Source: Vibrio sp. ED004
GTDB lineage: Bacteria; Pseudomonadota; Gammaproteobacteria; Enterobacterales; Vibrionaceae
Length of the DNA stretch: 64,000 nt
Reading direction: 5' to 3'
Assembly (NCBI RefSeq): GCF_023206395.1
Contig: NZ_CP066149.1
Location: 3,286,001-3,350,000, forward strand
Below are positions 10,793-19,144 of this stretch, piece after piece. Made by a program: the position numbers and the translations under genes. How positions within the stretch are numbered: the stretch's first letter is position 1; the number at the start of each line of letters is the position of its first letter. The notes under the pieces are model-generated. The model was not told where the DNA came from and did no database searches. It was given only the letters and a program-made list of their open reading frames with translations.

Positions 10793-11254
10793 TTAACTTC
10801 CTAAATTTCCGTCAAGTTCTAATAAAACAATCCCCTTTTTTTCACCAGAATGCTTTTCTCTTTGAAAGAATTCGGTATAGGGTGTCTGTTGAGAGTCTGC
10901 AAAGCACTGAGCTGGGAAAAACTCTCCTTCGTACTTAGTCTTTTGAGATTGTCGGCCGTTACTGAAGTCCAAGAAAACTGTGTCTAGTTTTGCTTGGTCA
11001 ACTCCGATAGCATCCCAACATGCATCGTAGTCGCCGGGGAGAGGCTTTCTCGTGACATAACTCCCGTCAATATAAACTTTAGTGCATCCAGCTTGTTTTA
11101 GAGCTTTCATAGCATCCAAAAGCCCTTCATATTGCTTTCGTCTATGGGGGTTGAATACAAAAATCTTACGAAACTCTTCAAGACCTAGTTTATGTATACC
11201 TTCCTCAAGCACAGGCCATGGTGCTAAAGGATAGTCAACAAAGCGAATAGACAT
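10793..11254 (-). CDS. Nucleotidyltransferase-like protein (DUF6932-type)
   Basis: 153 residues. The segment KVYIDGSYVTRKPLPGDYD contains Gly-Ser followed nine residues later by Asp-x-Asp, the signature of MNT-type nucleotidyltransferases. Length and the DYDACWD context resemble the DUF6932 family. Related enzymes AMP-ylate partner proteins or tRNA in toxin-antitoxin and defence systems, but no HEPN partner is visible here. First gene of the minus-strand operon; the XRE-ImmA gene follows after 10 bases. The promoter must lie in the AT-rich gap 11255-11420. Confidence 0.75.
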   Translation of the reverse strand: MSIRFVDYPLAPWPVLEEGIHKLGLEEFRKIFVFNPHRRKQYEGLLDAMKALKQAGCTKVYIDGSYVTRKPLPGDYDACWDAIGVDQAKLDTVFLDFSNGRQSQKTKYEGEFFPAQCFADSQQTPYTEFFQREKHSGEKKGIVLLELDGNLGS

Positions 11255-11490
11255 TATTTGAAATGAAATTAGTTAAATATAAGCAAGGCTTATATCATAG
11301 GTTGATAGTAAAATTAAAAACATCTATTTCAATAATGAGACATGTCCACATTAAAATAATGGATATGAGTCTGCTCGTCGCTTTCGTTACTACTCATATA
11401 ATCTAGTAAAAGCATTTGCATTAGTGATATTGCAGCAGCTAGTAAAGTTAACTGAAAACCAAAGTTGGTTAAAAGAGGATCAATGGACTC

Positions 11491-11521
11491 TTGACCTGTC
11501 TAAAGCTTCACACTTTATAGT
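11491..11521 (+). promoter_or_regulatory. Possible MerR-type promoter with 19-base spacer
   Basis: TTGACC at 11491 and TATAGT at 11516 are separated by 19 bases, the over-long spacing used by MerR-activated promoters. It lies 60 bases before the alpha/beta hydrolase start. No MerR gene is in the window. The rest of 11255-11581 is AT-rich. A GTG-started 53-codon frame at 11424-11585 overlaps the hydrolase ATG but has no supporting family, so it is not called. Confidence 0.3.
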
Positions 11522-11581
11522 GACTATATTGATTGAGAGGGGCGCTTTCTGTGTTCCCTCTAAAGTAAGTAGAGAGACACT

Positions 11582-12454
11582 ATGAAACGTTTAATTCTAA
11601 ACATCACACTCTTGGTATTCATGGCACTTGGTAGCATGAGTGCCATAGCTCATGATTCTATGGTTAAGTACGGTATTGCGATATCTCACGATGGTGAGCA
11701 AATTGCGTATGGCAAAAGTGGAAGTGAGGATACAGCGCTGATCTTCATTCACGGTTGGAGCTTAGACAGCAGATTGTGGCAAAACCAAGTGAGTGAGTTT
11801 TCAAAGCAGTACCAAGTGATCACCATGGACTTAGCAGGGCACGGTAACTCATCGTTCAACAGAGAAGAGTACACCATGCTTGCGTTCGCTGAAGACATCA
11901 AGGCAATCATCGACAAAGAACAACTCGAATCTGTCATCTTAGTCGGCCATTCGATGGCGGGTGGCGTTATTGCAGAAGCCGCAAAACTGATGCCGAAAAG
12001 AGTGAAGGGCATTATTGGTGTCGATACATCGCAAAACGTCGCACTAGCATTTTCACAAAGCGACTTAGATGCGATGACCAAACCGTTTGAAGCAGACTTC
12101 CAAGCGGGCATTACTATGTTCGTGAAAGGCTCGCTACCAAAAGACGTAGACGCAGATTTACTTTACTGGGTAACGCAAGACATGGCATCAGCACCGCCAA
12201 CTATCGCGATAAACCAGTTCCGCCATTATCTAGGTCAATATGTAACAGGCGAAGCACATCGCGTGTATGAGAACGTGAACGTGCCAGTAATATTGGTTAA
12301 CGCTCGCCTATGGCCAACCGATTCAGAAGCGAACAAGAAACACATCAAGGATTACAGCATTTACTACATTGAAGACTCAGGCCACTTCCCAATGCTAGAG
12401 CAACCAGAGCAGTTCAACGCAACGTTGATGGAAGCGGTGAAGTCAGTGAAGTAG
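11582..12454 (+). CDS. Secreted alpha/beta hydrolase
   Basis: 290 residues with a signal peptide ending near SAIAHD, so it acts outside the cytoplasm. Alpha/beta-hydrolase hallmarks: HGWSLDSRLW oxyanion-hole loop, nucleophile elbow GHSMAGG (Ser about 124), probable acid in LWPTDSE, and catalytic His in SGHFPMLEQPE. Substrate unknown. Its last ~120 bases (12331-12454) are the parent of four downstream copies at 12690, 13358, 14788 and 16956, which makes this gene's 3' end the apparent anchor of a repeated insertion site. Confidence 0.88.
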   Translation: MKRLILNITLLVFMALGSMSAIAHDSMVKYGIAISHDGEQIAYGKSGSEDTALIFIHGWSLDSRLWQNQVSEFSKQYQVITMDLAGHGNSSFNREEYTMLAFAEDIKAIIDKEQLESVILVGHSMAGGVIAEAAKLMPKRVKGIIGVDTSQNVALAFSQSDLDAMTKPFEADFQAGITMFVKGSLPKDVDADLLYWVTQDMASAPPTIAINQFRHYLGQYVTGEAHRVYENVNVPVILVNARLWPTDSEANKKHIKDYSIYYIEDSGHFPMLEQPEQFNATLMEAVKSVK

Positions 12455-12499
12455 GTGGTTGTGCATGAGAATAGACTGATAATCCCCTCCTAACCTCCC

Positions 12500-12788
12500 C
12501 TTGGTTTACATCTCCAATCTCTTGTTGGTAATGGGAAAGGGGAGGAACTGAATACCGATCGCTACTTGTGCTGCTATATGTTCAGCGCCAAAGAATATTC
12601 TCCCCCCTCATTCTTATATCTCAAGAGATCGGTTCACTCCATTCGAGGGGGAGCTAGAGGGGGAGGTTTTGGTCTACTCGAACCATTCACACAATATTGA
12701 TGAAAGCGGCTAAGTCAGTGAGGTAGGGCGCTGTATTCATTAAACTGTTAGATAGATAAAACAAAAGCCTCGTGTGTACTAGGCCTTA
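12500..12788 (+). repeat. Hydrolase-tail repeat block R1
   Basis: Non-coding block. 12500-12610 resembles 16800-16925, sharing for example TTTACATCTC and GCTATATGTTCA. Then 12690-12734 resembles the 3' end of the hydrolase gene through its stop. A degraded terminator (GATAGATAAAACAAAAGCCT, then AGGCCTTA) closes it at 12751-12788. Short C-rich and G-rich stretches around 12601-12670 form imperfect inverted repeats. Confidence 0.7.
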
Positions 12789-12834
12789 GTTTTCTGAGTC
12801 AAATCGATGGAATCTGTCACTCTGATAGAGTCCA

Positions 12835-12957
12835 TTATTTTTTGTCTTGAGATTCTTTATATTTTTTTGCAATCCACTCATGCAAATGAAGCCCCGTTTG
12901 ACGCTTTAGGAATACGCTGATACCAGCCAAAATTAACAGTCCAATTATTGTGCCCAT
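12835..12957 (-). CDS. Small single-span membrane peptide
   Basis: 40-residue ORF. Residues 2-17 (GTIIGLLILAGISVFL) form one membrane helix, followed by a basic and polar tail (KRQTGLHLHEW...). GGAG lies 6 bases upstream of ATG 12957; an ATG two codons earlier is too close to it. It sits 60 bases downstream of the ribbon-helix-helix-like gene on the same strand, so the pair may be co-transcribed. Possible roles include a small toxin or an envelope peptide; nothing proves either. Confidence 0.5.
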   Translation of the reverse strand: MGTIIGLLILAGISVFLKRQTGLHLHEWIAKKYKESQDKK

Positions 12958-13017
12958 AATCATCTCCACGCTTTGTTATTTTTTAAATTCAGTTTAATCA
13001 ATACGTTAGTGTTTTGA

Positions 13018-13275
13018 TTAATCCATTGATTTCATCATTTTATCTATATTAAGCCCACCAAGATCCTCGAGGTTATTCTTAATCTCTTCATCGATTGATA
13101 GCTGGCGTTCCACTTTCTTTATTTCCTTCTCAAGAAACTTTTCAACTTCTTGAGATACGTTGAACATTAAGCCCTGTTCACGCGCTGCTTTTCTTGCTCG
13201 TTTAAGACGAACATCTAAGTCTGATGAGATTTTGATGTTCAGTGATACTTTGGATTGTTTTTTCTGTAATGACAT
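13018..13275 (-). CDS. Small ribbon-helix-helix-like protein
   Basis: 85 residues. The N-terminus (KVSLNIKISSDLDVRLKRAR) has the alternating strand plus helix pattern of ribbon-helix-helix DNA-binding proteins. Then comes a charged helix (VSQEVEKFLEKEIKKVERQL) and an acidic tail. Such proteins are usually repressors, antitoxins or partition factors; no family name was recognised. It lies between two hydrolase-tail repeat blocks, and the 40-residue membrane peptide follows it. No toxin of the usual RelE/HigB type adjoins. Confidence 0.6.
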   Translation of the reverse strand: MSLQKKQSKVSLNIKISSDLDVRLKRARKAAREQGLMFNVSQEVEKFLEKEIKKVERQLSIDEEIKNNLEDLGGLNIDKMMKSMD

Positions 13276-13357
13276 ATCGATTCTCTACTTCATCTAAAAA
13301 TACTATAAACTTTTCTACCTTTTTAGAAAGAATTTTTAGGTTGGAGGATTTAGGGTC

Positions 13358-13481
13358 GAACAAGAAACACATCAAGGATTACCGCATTTACTACATTGAG
13401 GGTTCAGGTTACTTCCCAATGCTAGAGCAACCACAGCAGTTCAATACAACGTTGATGAAAGCGGTGCAGTCAGTGAAGTAG
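13358..13481 (+). pseudogene. Duplicate 3' end of alpha/beta hydrolase gene (block R2)
   Basis: 124 bases nearly identical to 12331-12454, encoding the same C-terminus (NKKHIKDYRIYYIEGSG..., ending SVK) and the stop. Homology begins abruptly at the GAACAAGAAAC of 13358, preceded by unrelated AT-rich sequence antisense to the small ribbon-helix-helix-like gene. It has no start codon of its own and is a fragment, not a gene. Confidence 0.85.
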
Positions 13482-13529
13482 GGCGCTGTAGTTGTTAAAA
13501 GATGAATGTCATCGTTGATAGATAAAACT

Positions 13530-13556
13530 AAGGCCTCGCGATTGCGAGGCCTTTTT
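13530..13556 (+). terminator. Terminator of repeat block R2
   Basis: AAGGCCTCGC / GCGAGGCCTT stem followed by T residues, preceded by GATAGATAAAACT. The same preceding motif occurs before the hairpins at 12766, 14764 and 17059. Confidence 0.88.
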
Positions 13557-13779
13557 GTGAGTTGGAGGTTTTGCTAGATACATTCATTTTAATTTGCGAG
13601 TAATGATCGCATCGTTCACTCGTTTATGGTCCTTAAACGACGGCCTCATAGTTATATAAATGCTCTATCAACCACTCCTAGATACGTAATTAGCACCACT
13701 GTGATTAGTAAGGGCTGACCGAACCTAGGGGTGCTTTCTACTGATAATCACTTCAACTATGTGTTTAGGACGTTCTGCT

Positions 13780-14706
13780 ATGGCTAAGAAAATAATATTC
13801 ATTCATGGTCGCGCTCAAAAGCCCGATAAAGCTCCCCTTCAAGCACTCTGGTACGAGGCTATAGAACATGGCTTGCAGCGAGATTGTGGATACTCAAGTT
13901 CATTACAAGCTTTTAAAGATGTCGATAAACGGTTTGTCTATTACGGTGAACTATCGAACACATTGTTAGAGAAACCAACGGAAGACCCTGCAAGTCGACA
14001 ACAAGCGCTGTCTGAACTCAAAAAGTACAAGACAAGCCAGTTCAATAAAACAACGTATAACAAGGTATCTAAAATTGGTTTTCTAAAAGAGGCGTTAGCA
14101 GATACCTTTTCATCGCTATTTGGAAAGCTGGGTGTGGCTGAGACACTTATAACGAAGGTCGCGCCGGATATGGCGCATTATTGGTATGAAGATACCTATT
14201 TTGGCAGCGATGTTAGGCATCGGCTAATGGTTGAACTGAAGGAAGCGCTTGATAATCAGGATGACGTGATGATTGTATCGCATAGCCTTGGGTCGATGAT
14301 CAGTTATGACGTGTTGTGGAAGTTGTTTCATTACGGAGAGTATAGACACGACTATGGTGCGGACAAGAAGGTTAACTTATGGCTGACGCTCGGGTCACCG
14401 TTAGGAGATGAAAACGTAAAAGACAGGCTTAAAGGGAGCCGCTTGAAAGATGAGAAGAAGTACCCGTTAAACATTCAGCAATGGATAAACATATCGGCAG
14501 AAGATGACTTTATCTCTCATGACAGCAAAATTAGAAATGACTTTAAAGGTATGCTTAAACTGGATCTGATACCCGGCGGAATGAAAGACATCCACCCGAT
14601 CTACAACCTCAATATTCGCAACGGAGAAAGCAATCCACATGCTTCCATCGGCTATCTCATTAACCCTAAATTCATCACAGTACTGGATGAATGGCTCTCT
14701 AGTTGA
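13780..14706 (+). CDS. Cytoplasmic alpha/beta-hydrolase-fold protein
   Basis: 308 residues without a signal peptide. The N-terminus KKIIFIHGRAQK is the first strand and oxyanion loop of an alpha/beta hydrolase. VSHSLGSMISYDVLW gives the nucleophile Ser elbow (SHSLGS), and DDFISHD and NPHASIGY are candidate acid and His positions. Start at 13780 is supported by AGGA 9 bases upstream; ATG 13759 has no binding site. The gene sits between repeat blocks R2 and R3, as if inserted. Lipase/esterase-like; substrate unknown. Confidence 0.78.
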   Translation: MAKKIIFIHGRAQKPDKAPLQALWYEAIEHGLQRDCGYSSSLQAFKDVDKRFVYYGELSNTLLEKPTEDPASRQQALSELKKYKTSQFNKTTYNKVSKIGFLKEALADTFSSLFGKLGVAETLITKVAPDMAHYWYEDTYFGSDVRHRLMVELKEALDNQDDVMIVSHSLGSMISYDVLWKLFHYGEYRHDYGADKKVNLWLTLGSPLGDENVKDRLKGSRLKDEKKYPLNIQQWINISAEDDFISHDSKIRNDFKGMLKLDLIPGGMKDIHPIYNLNIRNGESNPHASIGYLINPKFITVLDEWLSS

Positions 14707-14763
14707 TTTGGTTTACCATTGCCGATTGCTTCGCTGTTCGTTCGTTGAAACATAGATAAAACT

Positions 14764-14822
14764 AAGGCCTCGCGTGTGCGAGGCCTTGCTAGACTCATTC
14801 AACACAACACTGATCAAAGTGA
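14764..14822 (+). repeat. Hydrolase-tail repeat block R3 (terminator plus tail fragment)
   Basis: Hairpin AAGGCCTCGC / GCGAGGCCTT at 14764-14786, preceded by ATAGATAAAACT. It is followed directly by a diverged ~35-base piece of the hydrolase tail (GCTAGA, then TTCAACACAACACTGATCAA). The T-run of the terminator has been lost where the tail fragment joins. The order is terminator then tail, the reverse of R2, as expected for repeated insertion between copies. Confidence 0.6.
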
Positions 14823-15455
14823 TTAAGAATTTTTGTATTCGCAATAGCTAAGTTTTTTTGAAAGCGACTCTAGGCTAAGTTTTGCCAATGTGTCTTTAAA
14901 AGGCGAATTATGTAAGGCAGTAGTGAGGATGTCGCGCTCTTCTGCTGAAAGCAAATTAGCATGCCTGAATAATACGTAATCTAATGCTATGTGCAGGTAC
15001 AATGTTGAGAAGTCAGCTTGAAGCAAATCATGATTGTTATTCAACTGCCCGATAAGTGCCTTAACGCTTCTTTGAATACCTTCCTTTCCTCTAATCGTTA
15101 GCACGTTTTGCTCAGCTTCGAAGCGGCTCAGTGCTGCGCAGCGAAATGCCACTTCCATTAGCGTTTTACTCAGTCCCAATAACGACATGCGTTGAGTGTC
15201 GCTAGCCTTGGTCGCTGTCAGTTTTTCAGTTGGGTAAGCTTGCATGAGAAACTCGCAGATCGTTAAGCTCTCGGTGAGTGCAACCTCATCACTGGTTTCT
15301 AGAACCGGAATGGTACTGAATGGATTGATTGTGACCAATGTGTTGGGCGTTTGCCATGGGTCGATCCATTCAAGAACTATTGGAGCATCACACAGATAGG
15401 CCGTGGCTAACACTGCTCTGGAGAATGGGGAGGTGTCGTTTAAATACAGTTTCAT
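14823..15455 (-). CDS. Glutathione S-transferase family protein
   Basis: 210 residues. The N-terminal thioredoxin-like domain begins MKLYLNDTSPFSRAV, where Ser of SPFSR is the likely glutathione-activating residue. The cis-Pro and ESLTICEFL (Glu-Ser glutathione contact) follow near residues 50-70. The C-terminal part is all-helical. Presumed to conjugate or reduce small electrophiles in the cytosol. It is 14 bases downstream of the MFS gene, so the two are probably co-transcribed. Confidence 0.82.
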   Translation of the reverse strand: MKLYLNDTSPFSRAVLATAYLCDAPIVLEWIDPWQTPNTLVTINPFSTIPVLETSDEVALTESLTICEFLMQAYPTEKLTATKASDTQRMSLLGLSKTLMEVAFRCAALSRFEAEQNVLTIRGKEGIQRSVKALIGQLNNNHDLLQADFSTLYLHIALDYVLFRHANLLSAEERDILTTALHNSPFKDTLAKLSLESLSKKLSYCEYKNS

Positions 15456-15469
15456 GAGCGATTCCTTTG

Positions 15470-16672
15470 CTAAGAATTTATTTGAGCAGTGTTTAAAGTC
15501 TGTTGTTTGGTTGATGTAAACGTAATGCAGAGTACCGACAAAATGAGTGCACTCGCGCTGATCATAAATAAGAGGTTATAACTGGTGAGTTGCGGGGCGT
15601 AATGAGCCATAACAAAGCCGACTATTCCTTGCGATATCGCAAAAGCCATTGTCATTGCTCCCCAAGATTTCGTATGGAGCTGTGTCCCAACGATCTCTAA
15701 GGTATAAGTTGAGACCAGTGTTACGGTGCCAGGAGTAAACATACCGACCAACAGAGATGAAGCAAAAAGTGCTATTTCGCTGGTGCTTAATAGCGGAAGA
15801 GCAACCCCCACAGCTTTACAAATAAACGCCGCTAATAGTGCTTTTTTAAGTCCAAATTTATCACCTAGTATCCCGGTTACTATTGGCCCAATCGCTGCTC
15901 CTATGCCAAAGACAGCCCAATAAAAACCACCACTCGCAAAACTCATTTTCAGCTCTCGAACAATATAGTCGACCCAGAAAAGAGTATGAGGTAAATAGCC
16001 AATAGCGTTGAAGGTATAGGCTAAAAGTACACAGCTAACACTGATACGCTCATTCTTAGATAAGGCATTAAACGTCGATGGACTTTTATCGCAATGGTTT
16101 GGCTTAACCTCAAGAGACCATGTGTTCCACGTCAGGACGGTTGCGAGGAAAGCGATCGCTCCCATACCTAACCATGCACTTTCAACACTTTGGTAGATTA
16201 GCAAAGGTATGATGGTTCCTGAAATCATGGCGCCGAGGCCAATGCCTGAAAACACGACGCCACTGATCCTTGCTTTCATCTCTTGAGGGTGAAGGCTGGT
16301 GATCACGGGTGGTGCGAGTACCATAAGTACGGCTCCCGCTACGCCCGCAATGGTTCTAAGCGTTAAAAACCATTCAAAGGGGGCAGACTTTAAAGCACAA
16401 CCAAGATAACTAAAGCTACTTAACAACAGAGAGGCGCGTATGAGTGTGCCTGTTGAATAATACCTCTGTAAAAAGCTCGAAGCAGGAGCCCCGAAGATAT
16501 AGCCAATCAGCGTCGCAGCGCCAAGTATGGAAGCATCTTCGCTTGAGAACCACCCACTTTGAATGAGCACTGGCATTAAAGCTATATAAGCAAATCGCCC
16601 AATGCCGTTCCCAACTAATGTTGCTGCGAGCCCTGCGAAGGTGTTGCGGTTCAATAGTTTTACGTGCTGCAT
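15470..16672 (-). CDS. MFS transporter, YbfB/YjiJ type
   Basis: 400 residues with about 12 hydrophobic helices. The start (AGLAATLVGNGIGRFAYIALMPVLIQ) matches the GxGRFAY signature of YbfB/YjiJ-family major facilitator proteins. Inner-membrane exporter of unknown substrate. First gene of a two-gene operon with the glutathione S-transferase, which hints at detoxification. No regulator gene adjoins it. Confidence 0.85.
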   Translation of the reverse strand: MQHVKLLNRNTFAGLAATLVGNGIGRFAYIALMPVLIQSGWFSSEDASILGAATLIGYIFGAPASSFLQRYYSTGTLIRASLLLSSFSYLGCALKSAPFEWFLTLRTIAGVAGAVLMVLAPPVITSLHPQEMKARISGVVFSGIGLGAMISGTIIPLLIYQSVESAWLGMGAIAFLATVLTWNTWSLEVKPNHCDKSPSTFNALSKNERISVSCVLLAYTFNAIGYLPHTLFWVDYIVRELKMSFASGGFYWAVFGIGAAIGPIVTGILGDKFGLKKALLAAFICKAVGVALPLLSTSEIALFASSLLVGMFTPGTVTLVSTYTLEIVGTQLHTKSWGAMTMAFAISQGIVGFVMAHYAPQLTSYNLLFMISASALILSVLCITFTSTKQQTLNTAQINS

Positions 16673-16799
16673 GTCACGTACCCTTAATATGTATCTGTAA
16701 CATTACGCTAACATTTAAACTTGAACTATCTAAGCTGAGTTTCTGCTCTAATGTTTAAGGTTTGATGACAACTTACATTTTTTGTAAGTGTCAGATTGG

Positions 16800-17085
16800 T
16801 CATTTACATCTCTAATTTCTAGCTGGTATAGGTAAAAGCTAATGGGAGAAGGGGGGAGTGACTGAATATCGATCGTTACAACTATAGCTATATGTTCAAT
16901 GGCAAAGAATGCGCTCCCCCTCGAACGTTGATCTAAAGAGATCTTGAGAGACTTTGATGCTAGATCCGTTCAACGCAATGTTGATGAAAGCTTTGAAGTC
17001 AGTGCAGTAAGGCGTTGCCGTTGATAAAGATTAGCTGTAACCGTTCGATAGATAAAACAAGGCCTCGCGATTGCGAGGCCTTTTT
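16800..17085 (+). repeat. Hydrolase-tail repeat block R4 with terminator
   Basis: 16800-16925 resembles R1 12500-12610. 16956-17014 resembles the hydrolase 3' end (CAATGTTGATGAAAGC, then AAGTCAGTGCAGTAAGGCG). A full GGCCTCGC hairpin with T-run lies at 17059-17085, preceded by GATAGATAAAACA. The block separates the MFS operon promoter from the DUF3360 gene end. Confidence 0.7.
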
Positions 17086-17116
17086 GTGTTCCACTAAAAC
17101 TAAATATTAATTGAGG

Positions 17117-18625
17117 TTAACGAAAGCTTGGGATAATCGCTGGAATCCCCGGTAGAAGGCCAACCAACGCCATTACGCCACTTAGTACAATAAACATGAT
17201 GCCAGGTAACACCCAACGGCTCATTTTACTCAGTTCACCGCTGCGTTCTTTACAACCGACTAAGCCTAAGTTGTCTAACAGCATAGTGAGAGCCCAACCA
17301 AATGCAGGGTTAACGAGCGCTGAAGAAAACACAACAATTGCTGCTGATTGGGTGGTTTTTCCTTCACGTGTCATTTCCATTCCAGCTTCTAGCAATGGCA
17401 CAAATACCCCAACAATCAGCGCGACACAAAGTACAGGTTGCCAAATAGCTAAATCCATCGGGTAACCCCAAACTGCGGCGATGATACAGAACAGAGCCGT
17501 GAGCAAAGCACCAGCAGGAATAGGGCGTTTAGCAATCGCCGCCGGTACGATATAAGTACCCCATGAAGACGTAAAGTTAGTACCGCCAAGCAGAGAACCG
17601 AACGTTTGACGAATTGATGCCGTGGTCATGGTGTCGTCGATGTTCATGTGTACTTTTTCGGTACGCTCTGGGTAGCTGATCTTTTGGAATACTTGATGTC
17701 CTAAGAAATCTGGTGACCACATAGCCACAGCTAAAATAGCAAACGGCAATACCACCATGAAGTGTTCAATCGTCGGTAGGCCTAGCATCCAACCTGTATT
17801 TTCTCCCCACCAATACATAGGGTTCATGTTAGGCAAACCTGGCTCTGTGTGGAAAGCAAATGGCGCTCCCATGGCAAATGCAATCGTACCACCCAGTAAG
17901 CAACTAAGAGGCACAGCTAACCAGCGCTTACGGAAGTGTTCCAATAGCGCGTACAAGATAATGGTGCAAAAGATCACGACAAACGCGATGTGGCTCATGC
18001 CGATTCCCTCAGCCCAAGCGAATAGTTTTTTCACTTGAGAAGCGGTGCCAACAAAGCCAAGGTAAAGCAATAAGCCGCCACACACGCCTTTACTGGTGAG
18101 GTTGGCCAACATGCTGCCCCCTTTACTGATGGCTAAGATGAGGCCAAAAGCGCCAATCAACAAGCCAAAGGCCATAGGGTGTCCGCCTGCTGCAACCACA
18201 ATTGGAATTAAAGGGATGAGTGGGCCGTGTGTACCTGCGAGGTTCGCGGTCGGCAATAGGAAGCCAGAGAAAATAATAATGAAAACTGAGGCGATGAGGA
18301 GTTCATAACGAACGTTTTCTAGAATGAAGTCTTCATTTAATCCGAGAGCTCCCGCAAAGGTAGCAGCAATCGCGCCCACCATCACAACTTTACCAATGGT
18401 CGCTGCCATCGCTGGGATGGTGTCTTCTATCTCGAATCGATAATCTTTAAACGGTAAATTTGGACGCCAGCGTTTAGGCGCCATGATTTGTAATTCATGC
18501 TCTAAATATTGTTCGCGGGAATCAAATTCCGATCTTGGTTTGTGTTGTTGTTCATAACTGAGTTCATCCTCATTGGCTTGAGGCTTATCTGCTTGTATAT
18601 GTACGGACTCTAAAGTACTGCTCAT
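17117..18625 (-). CDS. DUF3360 family membrane transporter
   Basis: 502 residues. A ~60-residue polar N-terminus (EYLEHELQIMAPKRWRPNLP) precedes 12 or so membrane helices, with motifs such as GTHGPLIPLIPIVVAAGGHP and QTFGSLLGGTNFTSSWGTY. This resembles the Vibrio DUF3360 proteins, distant relatives of nucleobase/sulfate-type permeases. Substrate unknown. RBS GGAA lies upstream of the ATG, and repeat block R4 lies just beyond its 3' end. Confidence 0.75.
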   Translation of the reverse strand: MSSTLESVHIQADKPQANEDELSYEQQHKPRSEFDSREQYLEHELQIMAPKRWRPNLPFKDYRFEIEDTIPAMAATIGKVVMVGAIAATFAGALGLNEDFILENVRYELLIASVFIIIFSGFLLPTANLAGTHGPLIPLIPIVVAAGGHPMAFGLLIGAFGLILAISKGGSMLANLTSKGVCGGLLLYLGFVGTASQVKKLFAWAEGIGMSHIAFVVIFCTIILYALLEHFRKRWLAVPLSCLLGGTIAFAMGAPFAFHTEPGLPNMNPMYWWGENTGWMLGLPTIEHFMVVLPFAILAVAMWSPDFLGHQVFQKISYPERTEKVHMNIDDTMTTASIRQTFGSLLGGTNFTSSWGTYIVPAAIAKRPIPAGALLTALFCIIAAVWGYPMDLAIWQPVLCVALIVGVFVPLLEAGMEMTREGKTTQSAAIVVFSSALVNPAFGWALTMLLDNLGLVGCKERSGELSKMSRWVLPGIMFIVLSGVMALVGLLPGIPAIIPSFR

Positions 18626-19080
18626 GTTGATTCCTTTCGTTCACACTCTGAGGTGTGTTATTCCAACAAACGTTGTTGACTCATGCAGATATGCAAACAA
18701 TGCGTCAACTTATTATTAAAAACTCATTAACACTTACTTGTTAGTACCTTATACCAAACCAAAAAAAACAAATAGACTCAGTCGGTTAGACATTAGTCGT
18801 AGAGCCAGCCGACGAGCTTTATTGGTAATAAACGAATATCTAACAAGAAATGCTTGGTGCTAAAGCGCCGGATAACGTCAATCGACGAGTGCTTTCTGGC
18901 GTTTTGAAGGGTATTTTGATGGTGAAACTACCTTCAACGTTGTTCAGTCGTCTGAGATCAAGGTATACGCTCGAAGACAATTTTTACTCCCCCAAAATGA
19001 AGATGTTCACCAACTGCTTTAAGCCGTTTCAAGCTTAACTTTAAATCCTTCTGGAAGTAACGTTTCCGATTTAAACTTAT
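18626..19080. other. Intergenic region, no clear gene
   Basis: 455 bases between the divergent DUF3360 gene and the Fur-box gene. A 62-codon frame at 18850-19038 has no recognisable family and no ribosome binding site. The opposite strand carries short open stretches that could be a decayed coding remnant, but nothing was identified. Confidence 0.4.
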
Positions 19081-19095
19081 TGATAATAATTCTCA
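19081..19095. promoter_or_regulatory. Candidate Fur box
   Basis: TGATAAT-A-ATTCTCA matches the 7-1-7 Fur inverted repeat (TGATAAT N ATTATCA) with one mismatch. It lies 49 bases before the start of the 19144 gene, suggesting repression by Fur when iron is plentiful. Confidence 0.65.
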
Positions 19096-19102
19096 TTACG
19101 TT

Positions 19103-19144
19103 ATGTTGTGGTCTCAAACATACTCATTGTTTTGGAGACCAACA
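19103..19144 (+). promoter_or_regulatory. Hairpin covering the ribosome binding site of the Fur-box gene
   Basis: TGTT-GT-GGTCTC pairs with GAGACC-AACA (10 pairs, 2-base bulge). The GGAG binding site at 19134-19137 and the A of the start codon are inside the 3' arm. Predicted only from complementarity. Confidence 0.4.

Noticed and set aside
13242..13481. Plus-strand 79-codon frame
   Set aside because: Its first half is antisense to the RHH-like gene and its second half is the copied hydrolase tail; no binding site or own family.
18850..19038. Plus-strand 62-codon frame
   Set aside because: No binding site, no family; region looks non-coding or decayed.
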